Positions 52,012 to 61,820 of a DNA stretch of 64,000 nt are shown piece after piece. Position numbers and translations under genes: made by a program. Origin of the DNA: Clostridium aminobutyricum (GTDB taxonomy: Bacteria > Bacillota > Clostridia > Peptostreptococcales > Anaerovoracaceae); the NCBI RefSeq assembly GCF_017255415.1, contig NZ_JAFJZZ010000009.1:1-64000 (forward strand). The letters run 5' to 3'. Every line of letters starts with the position of its first letter. The stretch's first letter is position 1. The notes beneath the pieces are model-generated. The model searched no databases. It was not told the origin of the DNA and worked only from the letters and a program-made list of their open reading frames with translations.

Positions 52012-53391
52012 ATGGCAAAAAAACCAAGGACTGTATTCGTATGCCAAGAGTGCGGATTTGAAAGCGCAAAATGGTTGGGACAGTGTATTTGCGGCGCGTG
52101 GAATTCAATGGTAGAAGAAAAAGTAATACCGATCAATGAAAACGACAACCGAAGCAGAGTGTCAGCCGGAAGCGAAAAAAGAGCGAAAGCAACCAAATTG
52201 ATCGAAGTGAAATCCGGAAATTTTTCCAGATTGGATACAGGAATCGGTGAACTCAACCGCGTGCTTGGAGGGGGTCTCGTGCAAGGCTCCTTGACCTTGA
52301 TATCAGGGGAGCCGGGTATTGGGAAGTCTACTATTATCATACAAGCCGCTTCTCATATTGCACAAAAATACGGGAAAGTCCTTTATGTTTCCGGTGAAGA
52401 ATCGGAAGAACAGATAAAGATGAGAGCAGATCGGGTATGCGGAAACACATCGGAGAACTTATTTCTGCTAGCTGAAACCAACATGGAAAATATCGTTGCT
52501 GTTGCAGAGGAACTAAATCCGGAGTTCATCATCATTGATTCCATTCAGACGATGTATTCTGAAATAATGGATTCGGCACCGGGCAGCGTTTCACAGGTTC
52601 GCGCTTGCGGAAATGAGCTGATGAAGCTCGGCAAGGTTAAAAATATCCCGGTATTCATCGTCGCACACGTGACTAAATCAGGCGAACTGGCAGGGCCTAA
52701 AATTATTGAACATTTGGTGGATTGTGTCTTAAACTTTACCGGAGAGCGCAATCAGGAACTGCGAATTTTACGGTCATTTAAAAACAGATTCGGCACCACT
52801 AATGAAATCGGTGCGTTTGAAATGCGGGAAGAAGGACTGATGGAAATTGAGAACTTATCAAAGAGCTTTTTAGAAGGCTTGGAGGATGGGGTGGAAGGAG
52901 CTGTTGCTGCTGCGGTCTATGAAGGAACAAGGCCGTTGCTTTTAGAGATTCAAGCACTGACCGCACCTACCAATATCGGGTTTGCCAGAAGAACGGCGTT
53001 AGGAATCGATTTATCCAGACTTAATATGATCTTGGCGGTATTAGAGAGGAAAGCGAATGTATCCCTAATCAATCAGGATGTCTATGTCAATGTAGTAGGA
53101 GGCCTGAAGCCGGAAGGGACGTCCACCGATTTGGCGGTTGCTCTTGCCATTTACTCTTCGTATAAGGGAAAACCAAGTTCCGGAAAAACCCTGGCCCTTG
53201 GCGAAATCGGTTTGACTGGAGATCTGCGATCCGTTCAGAACTGCGAAAGGATAATCAAGGAAGCGGGACGAATGGGTTTTTCTCAAATTATTTTACCTCA
53301 AAAAAATGTAACAGCTATCAAGGATATTCCTAAAAATGTGACGTTAATAGGGGTATCCAATATAAGAGAGGCACTAGCCCGGTTTAGCTAA
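52012..53391 (+). CDS. radA: DNA repair protein RadA
   Basis: Protein of 459 aa. N-terminal C4 zinc finger CQECGFES...GQCICGAW, RecA-like core with Walker A GEPGIGKST, the RadA motif KNRFGTTNEIG, and a C-terminal Lon-protease-like domain (DVYVNVVGGLKPEGTSTDLAVALAI). It assists branch migration in recombination. Start 52012 is favoured by the family N-terminus and GAAGGGAAAG upstream; an in-frame ATG lies at 51979. Confidence 0.95.
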   Translation: MAKKPRTVFVCQECGFESAKWLGQCICGAWNSMVEEKVIPINENDNRSRVSAGSEKRAKATKLIEVKSGNFSRLDTGIGELNRVLGGGLVQGSLTLISGEPGIGKSTIIIQAASHIAQKYGKVLYVSGEESEEQIKMRADRVCGNTSENLFLLAETNMENIVAVAEELNPEFIIIDSIQTMYSEIMDSAPGSVSQVRACGNELMKLGKVKNIPVFIVAHVTKSGELAGPKIIEHLVDCVLNFTGERNQELRILRSFKNRFGTTNEIGAFEMREEGLMEIENLSKSFLEGLEDGVEGAVAAAVYEGTRPLLLEIQALTAPTNIGFARRTALGIDLSRLNMILAVLERKANVSLINQDVYVNVVGGLKPEGTSTDLAVALAIYSSYKGKPSSGKTLALGEIGLTGDLRSVQNCERIIKEAGRMGFSQIILPQKNVTAIKDIPKNVTLIGVSNIREALARFS

Positions 53392-53424
53392 ATGAAAAGG
53401 TCATCAATACGGACCTAGATATAT

Positions 53425-53451
53425 AAAAAGACTACAATGTAGTCTTTTTTT
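53425..53451 (+). terminator. Intrinsic terminator of radA
   Basis: Perfect stem AAAAAGACTACA / TGTAGTCTTTTT with a T-run; also usable for the opposing minus-strand gene. Confidence 0.88.
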
Positions 53452-53461
53452 GTGGACGTTA

Positions 53462-53695
53462 TTAGTGCGACTCATCTTCTTTTTTCTTCAAAACCAGTTT
53501 CGCGAATGCTTCGTATGATGAATCATCAATTGCTGTTACATCTCTTAACTCTTTTGATACATCTCTAAAAAAGCACGAGGGGAGTGCACCGTCATGCAGA
53601 CAGATTCGAATACAAAGATCGCAGCCTTTGTCGTGATTACGTGGATGAAAAGTACAACTGTAATTTTTACATGTACAAAAATCAGTATTGCTCAT
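53462..53695 (-). CDS. Small cysteine-rich protein (DUF6485-like)
   Basis: Protein of 77 aa with seven Cys in the first 45 residues (FCTCKNYSCTFHPRNHDKGCDLCIRICLHDGALPSCFF), consistent with a metal-binding fold. It resembles the DUF6485 group found in Clostridia. Function unknown. Ribosome binding site AGGAGG precedes the ATG. Confidence 0.8.
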   Translation of the reverse strand: MSNTDFCTCKNYSCTFHPRNHDKGCDLCIRICLHDGALPSCFFRDVSKELRDVTAIDDSSYEAFAKLVLKKKEDESH

Positions 53696-53860
53696 CTTAA
53701 GTTCCTCCTTTACTGATCAATGCAAATTGATTTGTATGTAACATGAGTATAGCAAATAGAATTCAAAAATGCTATGAACAGATTCAGGAAGGCGAACTAA
53801 AAGGTGGGGTAGTCATTGCAGATTGGAAAAAGAAAAATCATGAAAAAAGTACATAAAAAT

Positions 53861-54110
53861 AGAGGGGTATCCCAATAAAGTTCATATTGGTCAGTTAAAG
53901 CCTGTAGGATTGGTTCTCGGAATGAATCTTTTAATAAATTTCATTCGCTGCATTCAGATAGAAAAGCAAACTCGCTACGCTCAAACAGTGCTTTTCTTCG
54001 CATTTCATGCTCGCTGAATACATTGCTCATGAAATTTGAAAAGAGGTGCATTCCTCAAAATATCCATCGGCTTTATCTGACCAATATGAAGTTTTGAGAC
54101 AGCCCTCTTC
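53861..54110. mobile_element. Fold-back (MITE-like) element of about 250 bp
   Basis: The outer arms are imperfect inverted repeats: TTCATATTGGTCAGTTAAAG (53881-53900) matches the complement of 54071-54090 with one change, and outer ends read AGAGGG.T.TC.CAA. Inner pairing continues: AAATTTCAT, ATTCAG and AAAAGCA on the left are mirrored by TGCTTTT, CTGAAT and ATGAAATTT on the right. No gene lies within. 53696-53860 holds nothing else recognised. Confidence 0.75.
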
Positions 54111-54126
54111 ATTAGTTCATTTGATC

Positions 54127-55584
54127 TTACTTCTTTAGCTCAAACCAGAATGTACTTCCTTTTCCTTCTTCGCTTTTTACTCCGTATTTACCGCCATGAA
54201 GAATAATAATTTCCTTTACAATAGATAACCCCAGCCCGGTGCCTTTTACCGCTCTGACATGATTGGTGCTGGCTTTAAAGTATCGCTCCCATATTTGATC
54301 GATTTCGCTTTGAGGAATACCCATGCCGTGATCGGATACTTCACAGCGGCAGCGAGTCTCATCGCTTAAAATACGGACAATAATTTCTTTATCTGTACCG
54401 CAGTATTTGATCGCATTATAAAATAAATTGGAAATGACTTGCTTAATTTTGTTTTCATCTGCACTGATCTGTACATCGGAACCTTTTGGACATTCCAAAA
54501 TAAATCTGTAATTTTCTTTTTCAGTATAAAGACCATAAGAGTTCACGATGCTCTGTGCAGCTTCACATAAATTAAAGGTCGTCTTTTCTAAAGGTGTAAC
54601 TCTTGTTTGCAGCCTGGATAAAGCCAGCATGTCGCTGACTAACAAGTTTAACCGATCGGCTTCTTCTATGATAACTTCCAGATGTGCCGCACGTTTTTCA
54701 GGGTTGTTACCCGATAAATCACGAATCATTTCAGCATAGGATTTAACCATTGTAAGGGGTGTCCTTAAGTCATGTGAAACGTTTGCAATCAGGTCCTTAC
54801 GGAGAGAATCCGTCTTTTTCAGTTCGTTAGAGGCCAACGTTAACGTGTTCGCAAGCTGAATAATTTCTGAATAGTGTCCTCCCTCAAACTGGATGCCATA
54901 TTCGCCTGCTGCCAGTTTTTCTGCAGTTTTGTTTATTCTTCGAATCGGTTTGGATATCCTGTTGGATAAATAAAACGATAGGAAAAAGGCAAGGGATAGG
55001 GAAATGATGGTCACATAAATTAACTGACTTCGTAAAATGCCGACTGTAGAATCCACAGGAAATAATGGTGAAAAAATATAAAGAATTACCGTATTTTCGT
55101 TAGAGTTTTCTAAATAACCGGCATAAGCTAGAATTTTTTTGTCTCCGTCCCTATGTCTTGGTGCCATGTTCGATTCTACACTGGAAATGATAATCGATGC
55201 ACTCGGACGGTTTCCTTCCAATAATTGTTTTCGAACCATGCCCATTTCCGGCAGATACATGTAGGAAGGCGTTCGATTGGAATCCTTAGAAGGTGAAAAT
55301 AGGATGGTGTCCTCTGTTTCAATTTGAATGTACATATCATTGGATACGGATAACGATCGTATCGTATCCAAGAAGTCTTCTTTGCCGTACTGTGAGCTGA
55401 TTACGTTTGCAATTCTGGTCGTTTCCGCTATTTTCATCTGCTGATAATAGTTGTTTAAGAAAAATATTTGCAACGCCCAAAGTATGCCAAGAAGCAATAA
55501 TGAAAAAAGGATAAAGTAAGCCCATAGTTTAAAGGTGATACTTTTCCTATCAATATTTAGTTTGAATGCTTGTTGTTTCATCAT
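54127..55584 (-). CDS. HAMP-containing sensor histidine kinase
   Basis: Protein of 485 aa. Transmembrane segments at about 22-44 and 187-207 flank an extracytoplasmic sensor region. A HAMP linker follows (about 208-260), then HisKA with H271 in NVSHDLRTP, and HATPase with NLFYNAIKY, DHGMGIP and KGTGLGLSIV. It pairs with the OmpR-type regulator just upstream. The signal is unknown. Confidence 0.94.
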   Translation of the reverse strand: MMKQQAFKLNIDRKSITFKLWAYFILFSLLLLGILWALQIFFLNNYYQQMKIAETTRIANVISSQYGKEDFLDTIRSLSVSNDMYIQIETEDTILFSPSKDSNRTPSYMYLPEMGMVRKQLLEGNRPSASIIISSVESNMAPRHRDGDKKILAYAGYLENSNENTVILYIFSPLFPVDSTVGILRSQLIYVTIISLSLAFFLSFYLSNRISKPIRRINKTAEKLAAGEYGIQFEGGHYSEIIQLANTLTLASNELKKTDSLRKDLIANVSHDLRTPLTMVKSYAEMIRDLSGNNPEKRAAHLEVIIEEADRLNLLVSDMLALSRLQTRVTPLEKTTFNLCEAAQSIVNSYGLYTEKENYRFILECPKGSDVQISADENKIKQVISNLFYNAIKYCGTDKEIIVRILSDETRCRCEVSDHGMGIPQSEIDQIWERYFKASTNHVRAVKGTGLGLSIVKEIIILHGGKYGVKSEEGKGSTFWFELKK

Positions 55585-55625
55585 GTATCCTTGTTACCTC
55601 AATTAAAAAAGGATGGGATAGGTTT

Positions 55626-56297
55626 TTAAATTTCAAATTTATAGCCGACGCCTCTAAGCGTAACAATAAAGTCTCGATAGGGGCCAAGGTTATTTCTTAA
55701 ATTTTTAATGTGTGTGTCAATGGTCCGGTCATCCCCAAAAAAATCATACCCCCAAATGTCCGATAACAATTTATCACGCGAAAGGGCAATATTGCAATTC
55801 TGAGCAAGGTAGAACAAAAGATCGTACTCTTTCGGAGTCAGTTCAATTTTTTCCCCGTCGACGGTAACCGTTCTTGCAGGAATATTAATCGTAAGACCTT
55901 CAAAAACCATTACATCTTGCGTGGTGGGTTGAATGATTGTTTTTCTGGAAAGAACGGCGTTTATTCTTGCCATTAATTCTTTTGGACTGAAAGGTTTTAC
56001 GACATAATCATCAATACCCAGTTCAAAGCCAAATAATTTATCGTATTCTTCCCCTCTGGCGGAAAGCATAATGACAGGGGTATCCTTAAATTTACGAAGC
56101 TCTTTGCAGGTGGAAAATCCATCTAGCTTCGGCATCATCACATCTAAGATGATTAAATCGTAATCATTCAACTTGCACAGACCGATGGCTTCCATTCCGT
56201 CCGCCGCTTCTTCTACTGAATATCCATTAAATTCGGCATATTCGCGAATTACTTCTCTTATTTTTATCTCATCATCAACGATTAAAATCTTATACAT
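55626..56297 (-). CDS. OmpR-family response regulator
   Basis: Protein of 223 aa. Receiver domain with D52 in LIILDVMMPKLDG, followed by a winged-helix effector domain (ELTPKEYDLLFYLAQN...DDRTIDTHIKNLRNNLG...VRGVGYKF type). It is 41 bp upstream of its kinase in the same direction. AGGAG precedes the start. Confidence 0.95.
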   Translation of the reverse strand: MYKILIVDDEIKIREVIREYAEFNGYSVEEAADGMEAIGLCKLNDYDLIILDVMMPKLDGFSTCKELRKFKDTPVIMLSARGEEYDKLFGFELGIDDYVVKPFSPKELMARINAVLSRKTIIQPTTQDVMVFEGLTINIPARTVTVDGEKIELTPKEYDLLFYLAQNCNIALSRDKLLSDIWGYDFFGDDRTIDTHIKNLRNNLGPYRDFIVTLRGVGYKFEI

Positions 56298-56498
56298 ATT
56301 TCTTTACTCCTATATTTTATTAAATACTGTTAGTCCCTTGAAATAATAATAACTTCCGTTTGTGAAGGTGAGGTGATGGCTAGAGGAAAAATAGGTTCAT
56401 ATTACACCATGATTCGCTCACAATGATATTGTATCATAAATTCAACGGGAATGTTATGCTACAATTATGGCAGGGAAAGCGATATTGATAAATTTAGG

Positions 56499-56572
56499 TT
56501 GACATCAAAAATGCATTATGATAAACTGTAAAATTTACTACCTTGACATGGGACAAAATAGTAAGATATACT
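56499..56572 (+). promoter_or_regulatory. Tandem predicted sigma-A promoters of carD-like gene
   Basis: P1: TTGACA (56499-56504), 17 bp, TAAACT (56522-56527). P2: TTGACA (56543-56548), 18 bp, TATACT (56567-56572). The rest of 56298-56598 is AT-rich with nothing else recognised. Confidence 0.7.
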
Positions 56573-56598
56573 AGATACATGAAGCGGAGGGGAATAAT

Positions 56599-57072
56599 AT
56601 GTTTATCATAGGAGATAAAATCGTGTATCCAATGCACGGAGCCGGGATTGTCGAAGGTATAGAGGAAAAGAAAATCCTTGGTGAAACAAGAAGATATTAT
56701 ATTTTAAAAGTTCCTTGCGGCGATATGAAGATAATGATTCCGGTAGATACTAGTGATGATATTGGCGTAAGAAGGATTATTTCGGAAGCTGCATTGATCG
56801 ATGTAATGTCGACGTTAGAGGATGTTACAAGCGAGATGTCAGCGAACTGGAATCGCAGGTATCGTGAGAATATGGAGAAACTAAAGACGGGTAATGCTGT
56901 AGAAGTAGCGGAAGTAGTTCGAAATTTGGTTCGTATGGATAGGGAAAAGAAACTCTCAACAGGAGAAAAAAAGATGCTATCCAATGCCAAACAAATTTTA
57001 TTGAGTGAAATTATTCTCGTAAGAGGCATGGGACAAATTGAGGCTAACGACATGGTTGATCAAGCAATTTAA
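56599..57072 (+). CDS. CarD family transcriptional regulator
   Basis: Protein of 157 aa. The N-terminal Tudor-like RNA-polymerase-interacting domain (GDKIVYPMHGAGIVEGIEEKKI...YYILKVP) is followed by a helical C-terminal part. CarD proteins bind RNA polymerase beta and stabilise open complexes at promoters. GCGGAGGGG lies upstream of the ATG. Position before the PIN/TRAM and isp genes is typical for Clostridia. Confidence 0.92.
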   Translation: MFIIGDKIVYPMHGAGIVEGIEEKKILGETRRYYILKVPCGDMKIMIPVDTSDDIGVRRIISEAALIDVMSTLEDVTSEMSANWNRRYRENMEKLKTGNAVEVAEVVRNLVRMDREKKLSTGEKKMLSNAKQILLSEIILVRGMGQIEANDMVDQAI

Positions 57073-57102
57073 TTTTCGCTTATCAAAAATGTTGCTGAGC
57101 AA

Positions 57103-57132
57103 ATCTTTGCACCTTGAAAAGGGTGCAAAGAT
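57103..57132. repeat. Stable hairpin before the PIN/TRAM gene
   Basis: Eleven-bp arms ATCTTTGCACC / GGTGCAAAGAT with an 8-nt loop and no T-run, 33 bp before the next start codon. Confidence 0.55.
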
Positions 57133-57164
57133 ATAGAGATTAAAGAGGAAAGGGGGGAAACGAA

Positions 57165-58268
57165 ATGATCAAAAAACTATTACAGCTTGTATTTACTGCG
57201 GTAGGTGCTATTTTAGGCTATGGTGTGTTCTTACTCTGTGAGTTTATTTTTGGGCTGTCGGGTACTGCATTAAGTGAGAAACTTACAGAAACACAAATGC
57301 TTGTAACAGCTTTGTGTTTTGCAATTATATTTGGAATTATTTTTTTCAGAGCGACACCACTCCTAGGAAAACATGGCGCGAAAGTGGCAAAAGGAATCGA
57401 AAGTGACTTGCAGGGTGTTCCGACAAATGATATATTATCAGGTACATTTGGATTGATTGTAGGACTTATCATCGCGTTTTTGGTGAGTCAGATCTATGCA
57501 ACAATTCAATTTCTTTATGTGGGAACCATTTTGACCGTAGTCACTTACGTTATTTTAGGCTATTTAGGGGTTATCATTGCAACAAAGAGATTTAAGGATG
57601 TGTCGGTGGCCTTACTGTCGGCCAAAAAGGGCGGGCCCTTATCCAAATCGAAAAACAAGCAATTGGATGCGACACCTAAGATCTTTGATACCAGTGTGAT
57701 TATTGACGGAAGAATTGCCGACATCATGAAAACCGGTTTTATTGAGGGCACGATTGTCATACCTGAATTTGTGCTGCTTGAATTGCAGCATATCTCAGAT
57801 TCTTCGGACTCTTTAAAGCGTAACCGGGGCAGAAGAGGCTTGGATATTTTGAATAAAATCCAAGAGGACTATGGTATCGAAATCTATAATACGACGGCTG
57901 AGAAGTCGCTGGATGAAATACCGGAAGTGGATATTAAGCTTTTAAAGCTCGCACAAATTATGAACGGTAAGGTTGTGACCAATGATTTTAACCTAAATAA
58001 AGTGGCTGGTATTAAAGGTGTTGAAGTTTTAAATATTAATGAACTCGCAAACACACTTAAACCGGTTGTACTTCCGGGAGAAGATATGAAATTGTTTCTT
58101 GTAAAGGAAGGAAAAGAAAACAATCAAGCGGTTGCCTATCTGGATGACGGAACGATGATTGTGGTGGAAGAAGGAAGACGATACATCGGACAGACCATCA
58201 GTGTAATGGTAACCAGTGTGTTGCAGACTTCAGCCGGACGTATGATTTTTGCAAAACCAAGAAGATAA
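57165..58268 (+). CDS. PIN/TRAM domain membrane protein (YacL-like)
   Basis: Protein of 367 aa. Four N-terminal transmembrane helices (about residues 1-150) precede a PIN ribonuclease domain with IFDTSVIIDGRI and VTNDFNLNKVA (acidic metal ligands) and a C-terminal TRAM domain (DDGTMIVVEEGRRYIGQTISVMVTSVLQTSAGRMIFAK). It is probably an RNA-processing protein. GGAAAGGGGGG is the ribosome binding site. Confidence 0.92.
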   Translation: MIKKLLQLVFTAVGAILGYGVFLLCEFIFGLSGTALSEKLTETQMLVTALCFAIIFGIIFFRATPLLGKHGAKVAKGIESDLQGVPTNDILSGTFGLIVGLIIAFLVSQIYATIQFLYVGTILTVVTYVILGYLGVIIATKRFKDVSVALLSAKKGGPLSKSKNKQLDATPKIFDTSVIIDGRIADIMKTGFIEGTIVIPEFVLLELQHISDSSDSLKRNRGRRGLDILNKIQEDYGIEIYNTTAEKSLDEIPEVDIKLLKLAQIMNGKVVTNDFNLNKVAGIKGVEVLNINELANTLKPVVLPGEDMKLFLVKEGKENNQAVAYLDDGTMIVVEEGRRYIGQTISVMVTSVLQTSAGRMIFAKPRR

Positions 58269-58283
58269 AAAGCAGGATGATCT

Positions 58284-59453
58284 ATGTATAAAACAAAAAA
58301 AATCGCTGTCATTATCGCCGCTGCCGGATCAGGAAAACGAATGGGCAGCGGCATTCCAAAACAATTTCTAAAAATAGAAGGTTTACCCGTATTTATAAAA
58401 ACGGTTGATGCTTTTTGCCGCCATCCTTATATTGACGGCATTTTTGTTGTTGTGTCAAAAGAATATCTGAAGGCAACGAAAGAAATATTATGTAAACATA
58501 ATTTGGCGAAAATACAAACCGTAGTGGAAGGCGGAAGTGAACGGCAGGATTCTGTTTACAATGCGCTTCAAGCTCTTCCCGCGGATGTAGATTATGTCAT
58601 CGTGCATGATGCGGCAAGACCGTTTGTTTCGGATGCGCTTATTAATAGAACGGTGGAAGAAATGGTGGTCAGGGGAGCTGTTGTTGCAGCTGTACCTGTA
58701 AAGGATACCATTAAGATCGGCGATCATGAAAAACGCTGTTTTAAAGAAACCTTAAAACGGGATGAACTGTATGCGGTTCAAACGCCGCAAGGGTTCGAAC
58801 GTAAGCTTCTGATGGATGCTTATGAAAAGGCCTATACCGATCATTACTGCGGCACAGATGATGCGGTTTTAGTTGAAAGAATCGGTCAAGCCGTATATAT
58901 TGTGGAGGGCGAATATAACAATCTAAAAATAACGACAAAAGAGGATCTGCCAATGGAGATGAGAATAGGTTCCGGATATGATGTACATCGGTTCAGTGAA
59001 AATCGAGACCTGATTCTGGGTGGAGTTAAAATCCCGTATACAGTAGGCTTATTGGGACATTCGGATGCAGATGTGCTGACACATGCCATCATGGATGCAT
59101 TGCTCGGAGCGGCGGCTCTGGGTGATATCGGCAAACATTTTCCGGATACAGACCCGGCTTATAAAGGAATTTCCAGCCTCAAACTGCTTTCCCACGTAGG
59201 GCAGCTGCTTGCAGAGAATGGATTTCAAATCGGTAATATTGATGCGACGGTTATCGCTCAGGAACCTAAACTGGCAGCTTACATCGAGCAGATGAAAAAT
59301 AATATTGCCGAAAGGTTGAATATAAGCCATAATATAGTCAATGTGAAAGCGACAACTACAGAGAAATTAGGCTTTACGGGGCGAAAAGAAGGAATCGCTT
59401 CGGAGGCTGTGTGTCTGTTAAAAACGAATAATTTTAAATTGAAGGAGATATAG
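58284..59453 (+). CDS. ispDF: Bifunctional IspD-IspF (MEP pathway)
   Basis: Fusion of 389 aa. IspD (about 1-222) has [27 protein letters not shown] and AVQTPQGF and forms CDP-methylerythritol. IspF (from about residue 225) has GSGYDVHRF with metal ligands D233 and H235 and [28 protein letters not shown], forming methylerythritol cyclodiphosphate. In many Clostridia these are two adjacent genes; here one continuous frame. proS follows at 7 bp. Confidence 0.95.
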   Translation: MYKTKKIAVIIAAAGSGKRMGSGIPKQFLKIEGLPVFIKTVDAFCRHPYIDGIFVVVSKEYLKATKEILCKHNLAKIQTVVEGGSERQDSVYNALQALPADVDYVIVHDAARPFVSDALINRTVEEMVVRGAVVAAVPVKDTIKIGDHEKRCFKETLKRDELYAVQTPQGFERKLLMDAYEKAYTDHYCGTDDAVLVERIGQAVYIVEGEYNNLKITTKEDLPMEMRIGSGYDVHRFSENRDLILGGVKIPYTVGLLGHSDADVLTHAIMDALLGAAALGDIGKHFPDTDPAYKGISSLKLLSHVGQLLAENGFQIGNIDATVIAQEPKLAAYIEQMKNNIAERLNISHNIVNVKATTTEKLGFTGRKEGIASEAVCLLKTNNFKLKEI

Positions 59454-59460
59454 AACGACA

Positions 59461-61188
59461 ATGAGATTATCTAAAATGCATCTGAAAACTTTGAGGGAAG
59501 TACCAAATGAAGCAGAAATCGCAAGCCATATTTTATTGCTGAGAACAGGAATGATTCGAAAACTGGTGTCCGGGGTATATGGATTTATGCCGCTTGGATA
59601 TCGTTCCATTCGGAAGATCGAAGAGATTATAAGGCAGGAAATGGACGCAAAAGGAGCTCAAGAGATTCATATGTCTGCAGTTCAGCCTGCGGAGCTTTGG
59701 ATGGAGTCCGGCCGGTGGTTTAAATATGGTCCGGAATTATGGCGGCTAAAGGATCGAAACGGACGGGATTTCTGTTTGGGACCTACTCATGAAGAAATCT
59801 TCACTGATATTGTTCGAAGTGAGGTGAATTCTTATAGACAGCTGCCTTTGAACTTATATCAAATTCAGACTAAATACAGAGATGAAGCAAGACCGCGATT
59901 CGGACTGATGAGAAGCCGAGAATTTATAATGAAGGACGCTTACTCCTTTGACAAGACGTTTGAAGAGCTCGATAAGAGTTATGAGGATATGTATGATGCC
60001 TATGAAAGAGTTTTCACTCGATGCGGCCTTACTTTCAGACCGGTGGAAGCAGATACCGGGGCAATTGGCGGCAGTAATTCCCATGAATTTACGGCTTTGT
60101 CTGAGGTTGGAGAAAGTGAAATTGCTTATTGTGAAACATGCAGTATGGCAGCAACTACTGAAAAAGCGCTCTGTATCGATGCACCTGCTTCCAATGAAGC
60201 GGAATTGCCGTTGGAAACGGTTCATACACCAGGGACAAAAACGATTGAAGACGTTGCAAACTTTTTAGAACTTGACAAGACACAGACCATGAAAGCCCTT
60301 CTTTTTGTAACCTATGATGATGAACAAAATGAGAACGGTTATGTGGCAGCTTTTGTTCGAGGGGACCGTGAGCTGAATATGATTAAATTGGTGAATGCGT
60401 TAAATATACCGGAGCACGCTATTGCTTTTGCTGATGAAGCGAAGATGGGAGCGGAAACAGGTTGTGTAGGCGGATTTACCGGGCCGGTTGGCATTCATGA
60501 TTGTACCATCGTTGTGGACAGCGAACTGCCGGGATTGAAAAATCTTTGTGCAGGTGCATGCAAGGAAGATCATCATATGCTTCATGTGAATTATGGAAGA
60601 GACTATAAGGCAGATATTATCGCTGACTTAAAACTGCTCAAAGAAGGAGATCCATGCCCGGTATGCGGAGCACCGGTAAAACATGCTCGAGGGATTGAGG
60701 TCGGACAGGTATTTAAACTAGGTACAAAATACAGTGAAGCTATGGGAGCATATTATAAAGACGAAAATATGGAAGATCAACTGGTGGTAATGGGCTGCTA
60801 CGGAATCGGAGTGACAAGAACACTTGCCGCAGTGGTAGAACAGCATCATGATGAGAATGGAATCATCTGGCCGATGTCTGTGGCCCCTTATCATGCGATT
60901 GTAACCATTGTGAATACGGGTGATGAAGTACAGGAAAAGACTGCAGAAGAGATTTACCAGCGGCTTTTAGGTGCAGGCGTAGAAGTGCTGTTGGATGACA
61001 GAAAAGAACGTCCGGGTGTAAAATTTAAAGATGCAGATCTTTTAGGAATTCCAATCCGAATCATAGTTGGAAGAGGTGCTGCCGATGGAATTGTTGAATA
61101 TAAACTCAGAAGAGACGCAGACAAGGAAGAGCGATCGATGGAAGATGCAATAAATAAAACCATTCAGACGGTAATGCAAGAAAAATAG
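59461..61188 (+). CDS. proS: Proline--tRNA ligase (bacterial type)
   Basis: Class II synthetase of 575 aa. The core has FMPLGYRSIRKIEEIIRQEMDA and RDEARPRFGLMRSREFIMKDAYSFD (motif 2). A YbaK-like editing domain is inserted at about residues 230-380 (TMKALLFV...GFTGPVG). The C-terminal anticodon domain follows YGIGVTRTL (motif 3). Confidence 0.96.
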   Translation: MRLSKMHLKTLREVPNEAEIASHILLLRTGMIRKLVSGVYGFMPLGYRSIRKIEEIIRQEMDAKGAQEIHMSAVQPAELWMESGRWFKYGPELWRLKDRNGRDFCLGPTHEEIFTDIVRSEVNSYRQLPLNLYQIQTKYRDEARPRFGLMRSREFIMKDAYSFDKTFEELDKSYEDMYDAYERVFTRCGLTFRPVEADTGAIGGSNSHEFTALSEVGESEIAYCETCSMAATTEKALCIDAPASNEAELPLETVHTPGTKTIEDVANFLELDKTQTMKALLFVTYDDEQNENGYVAAFVRGDRELNMIKLVNALNIPEHAIAFADEAKMGAETGCVGGFTGPVGIHDCTIVVDSELPGLKNLCAGACKEDHHMLHVNYGRDYKADIIADLKLLKEGDPCPVCGAPVKHARGIEVGQVFKLGTKYSEAMGAYYKDENMEDQLVVMGCYGIGVTRTLAAVVEQHHDENGIIWPMSVAPYHAIVTIVNTGDEVQEKTAEEIYQRLLGAGVEVLLDDRKERPGVKFKDADLLGIPIRIIVGRGAADGIVEYKLRRDADKEERSMEDAINKTIQTVMQEK

Positions 61189-61234
61189 GAAACCGGTTCT
61201 TTTCTGAGGGAGAACTGTAGATAGGAGTGTTGTT

Positions 61235-61750
61235 ATGTGGGCAGGCGGAGTACGAGTAATAATTTTTGATGAAGATAAGAAAATACTGATGCTTAAGCAA
61301 CACCATGAAGATAGAGATATCTGGATGGTGCCGGGAGGCGGCATCGAAGAGGGTGAGGATGCAAGACAGGCAGCCATTCGTGAGGTAAAGGAAGAAACCG
61401 GCCTTGATGTAACCATCGAAAAACTGATTTGGCATGTGGAGGAGGTTTCCGAGGCGAGAGGTCAGCGGTTTGTAAACTTTTTCTTAGCTAAAATTTCAGG
61501 AGGAACTTTGGAACTCGGCTACGATCCGGAACGGGTCGGCGGAGAGCAGGTCATGAAGGAAATCCGTTTTATGTCACAAGGAGATATAAAGCAGCAGGAG
61601 CACATCTATCCGGACTATCTCAGGGATGAAATCTGGGATTTTATGGAGTACTATTTTGGCCTTGAAAAGTTTGAAGGACATATCGATATAAATTTAATTG
61701 CAGACTTAAAGAAAAGAGACCGAATGCATAACGGCTTTAAAATCCGATAA
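61235..61750 (+). CDS. NUDIX hydrolase
   Basis: Protein of 171 aa. The Nudix box reads GGIEEGEDARQAAIREVKEETGLD (G-x5-E-x7-REUxEE pattern) at about residues 35-58. Such enzymes hydrolyse nucleoside diphosphate-linked compounds. Substrate unassigned. TAGGAGTG precedes the start. Confidence 0.9.
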   Translation: MWAGGVRVIIFDEDKKILMLKQHHEDRDIWMVPGGGIEEGEDARQAAIREVKEETGLDVTIEKLIWHVEEVSEARGQRFVNFFLAKISGGTLELGYDPERVGGEQVMKEIRFMSQGDIKQQEHIYPDYLRDEIWDFMEYYFGLEKFEGHIDINLIADLKKRDRMHNGFKIR

Positions 61751-61820
61751 TAAAAGAATAATAAATAGCGAAGGCTCTTAGAACAGCTTATAAGAGAAAA
61801 AGAAAGGAAAAACGACAACG

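Noticed and set aside
53941-54040. Gene inside the fold-back element
   Set aside because: No open frame of useful length with a ribosome binding site; the sequence is explained by inner hairpin pairing.
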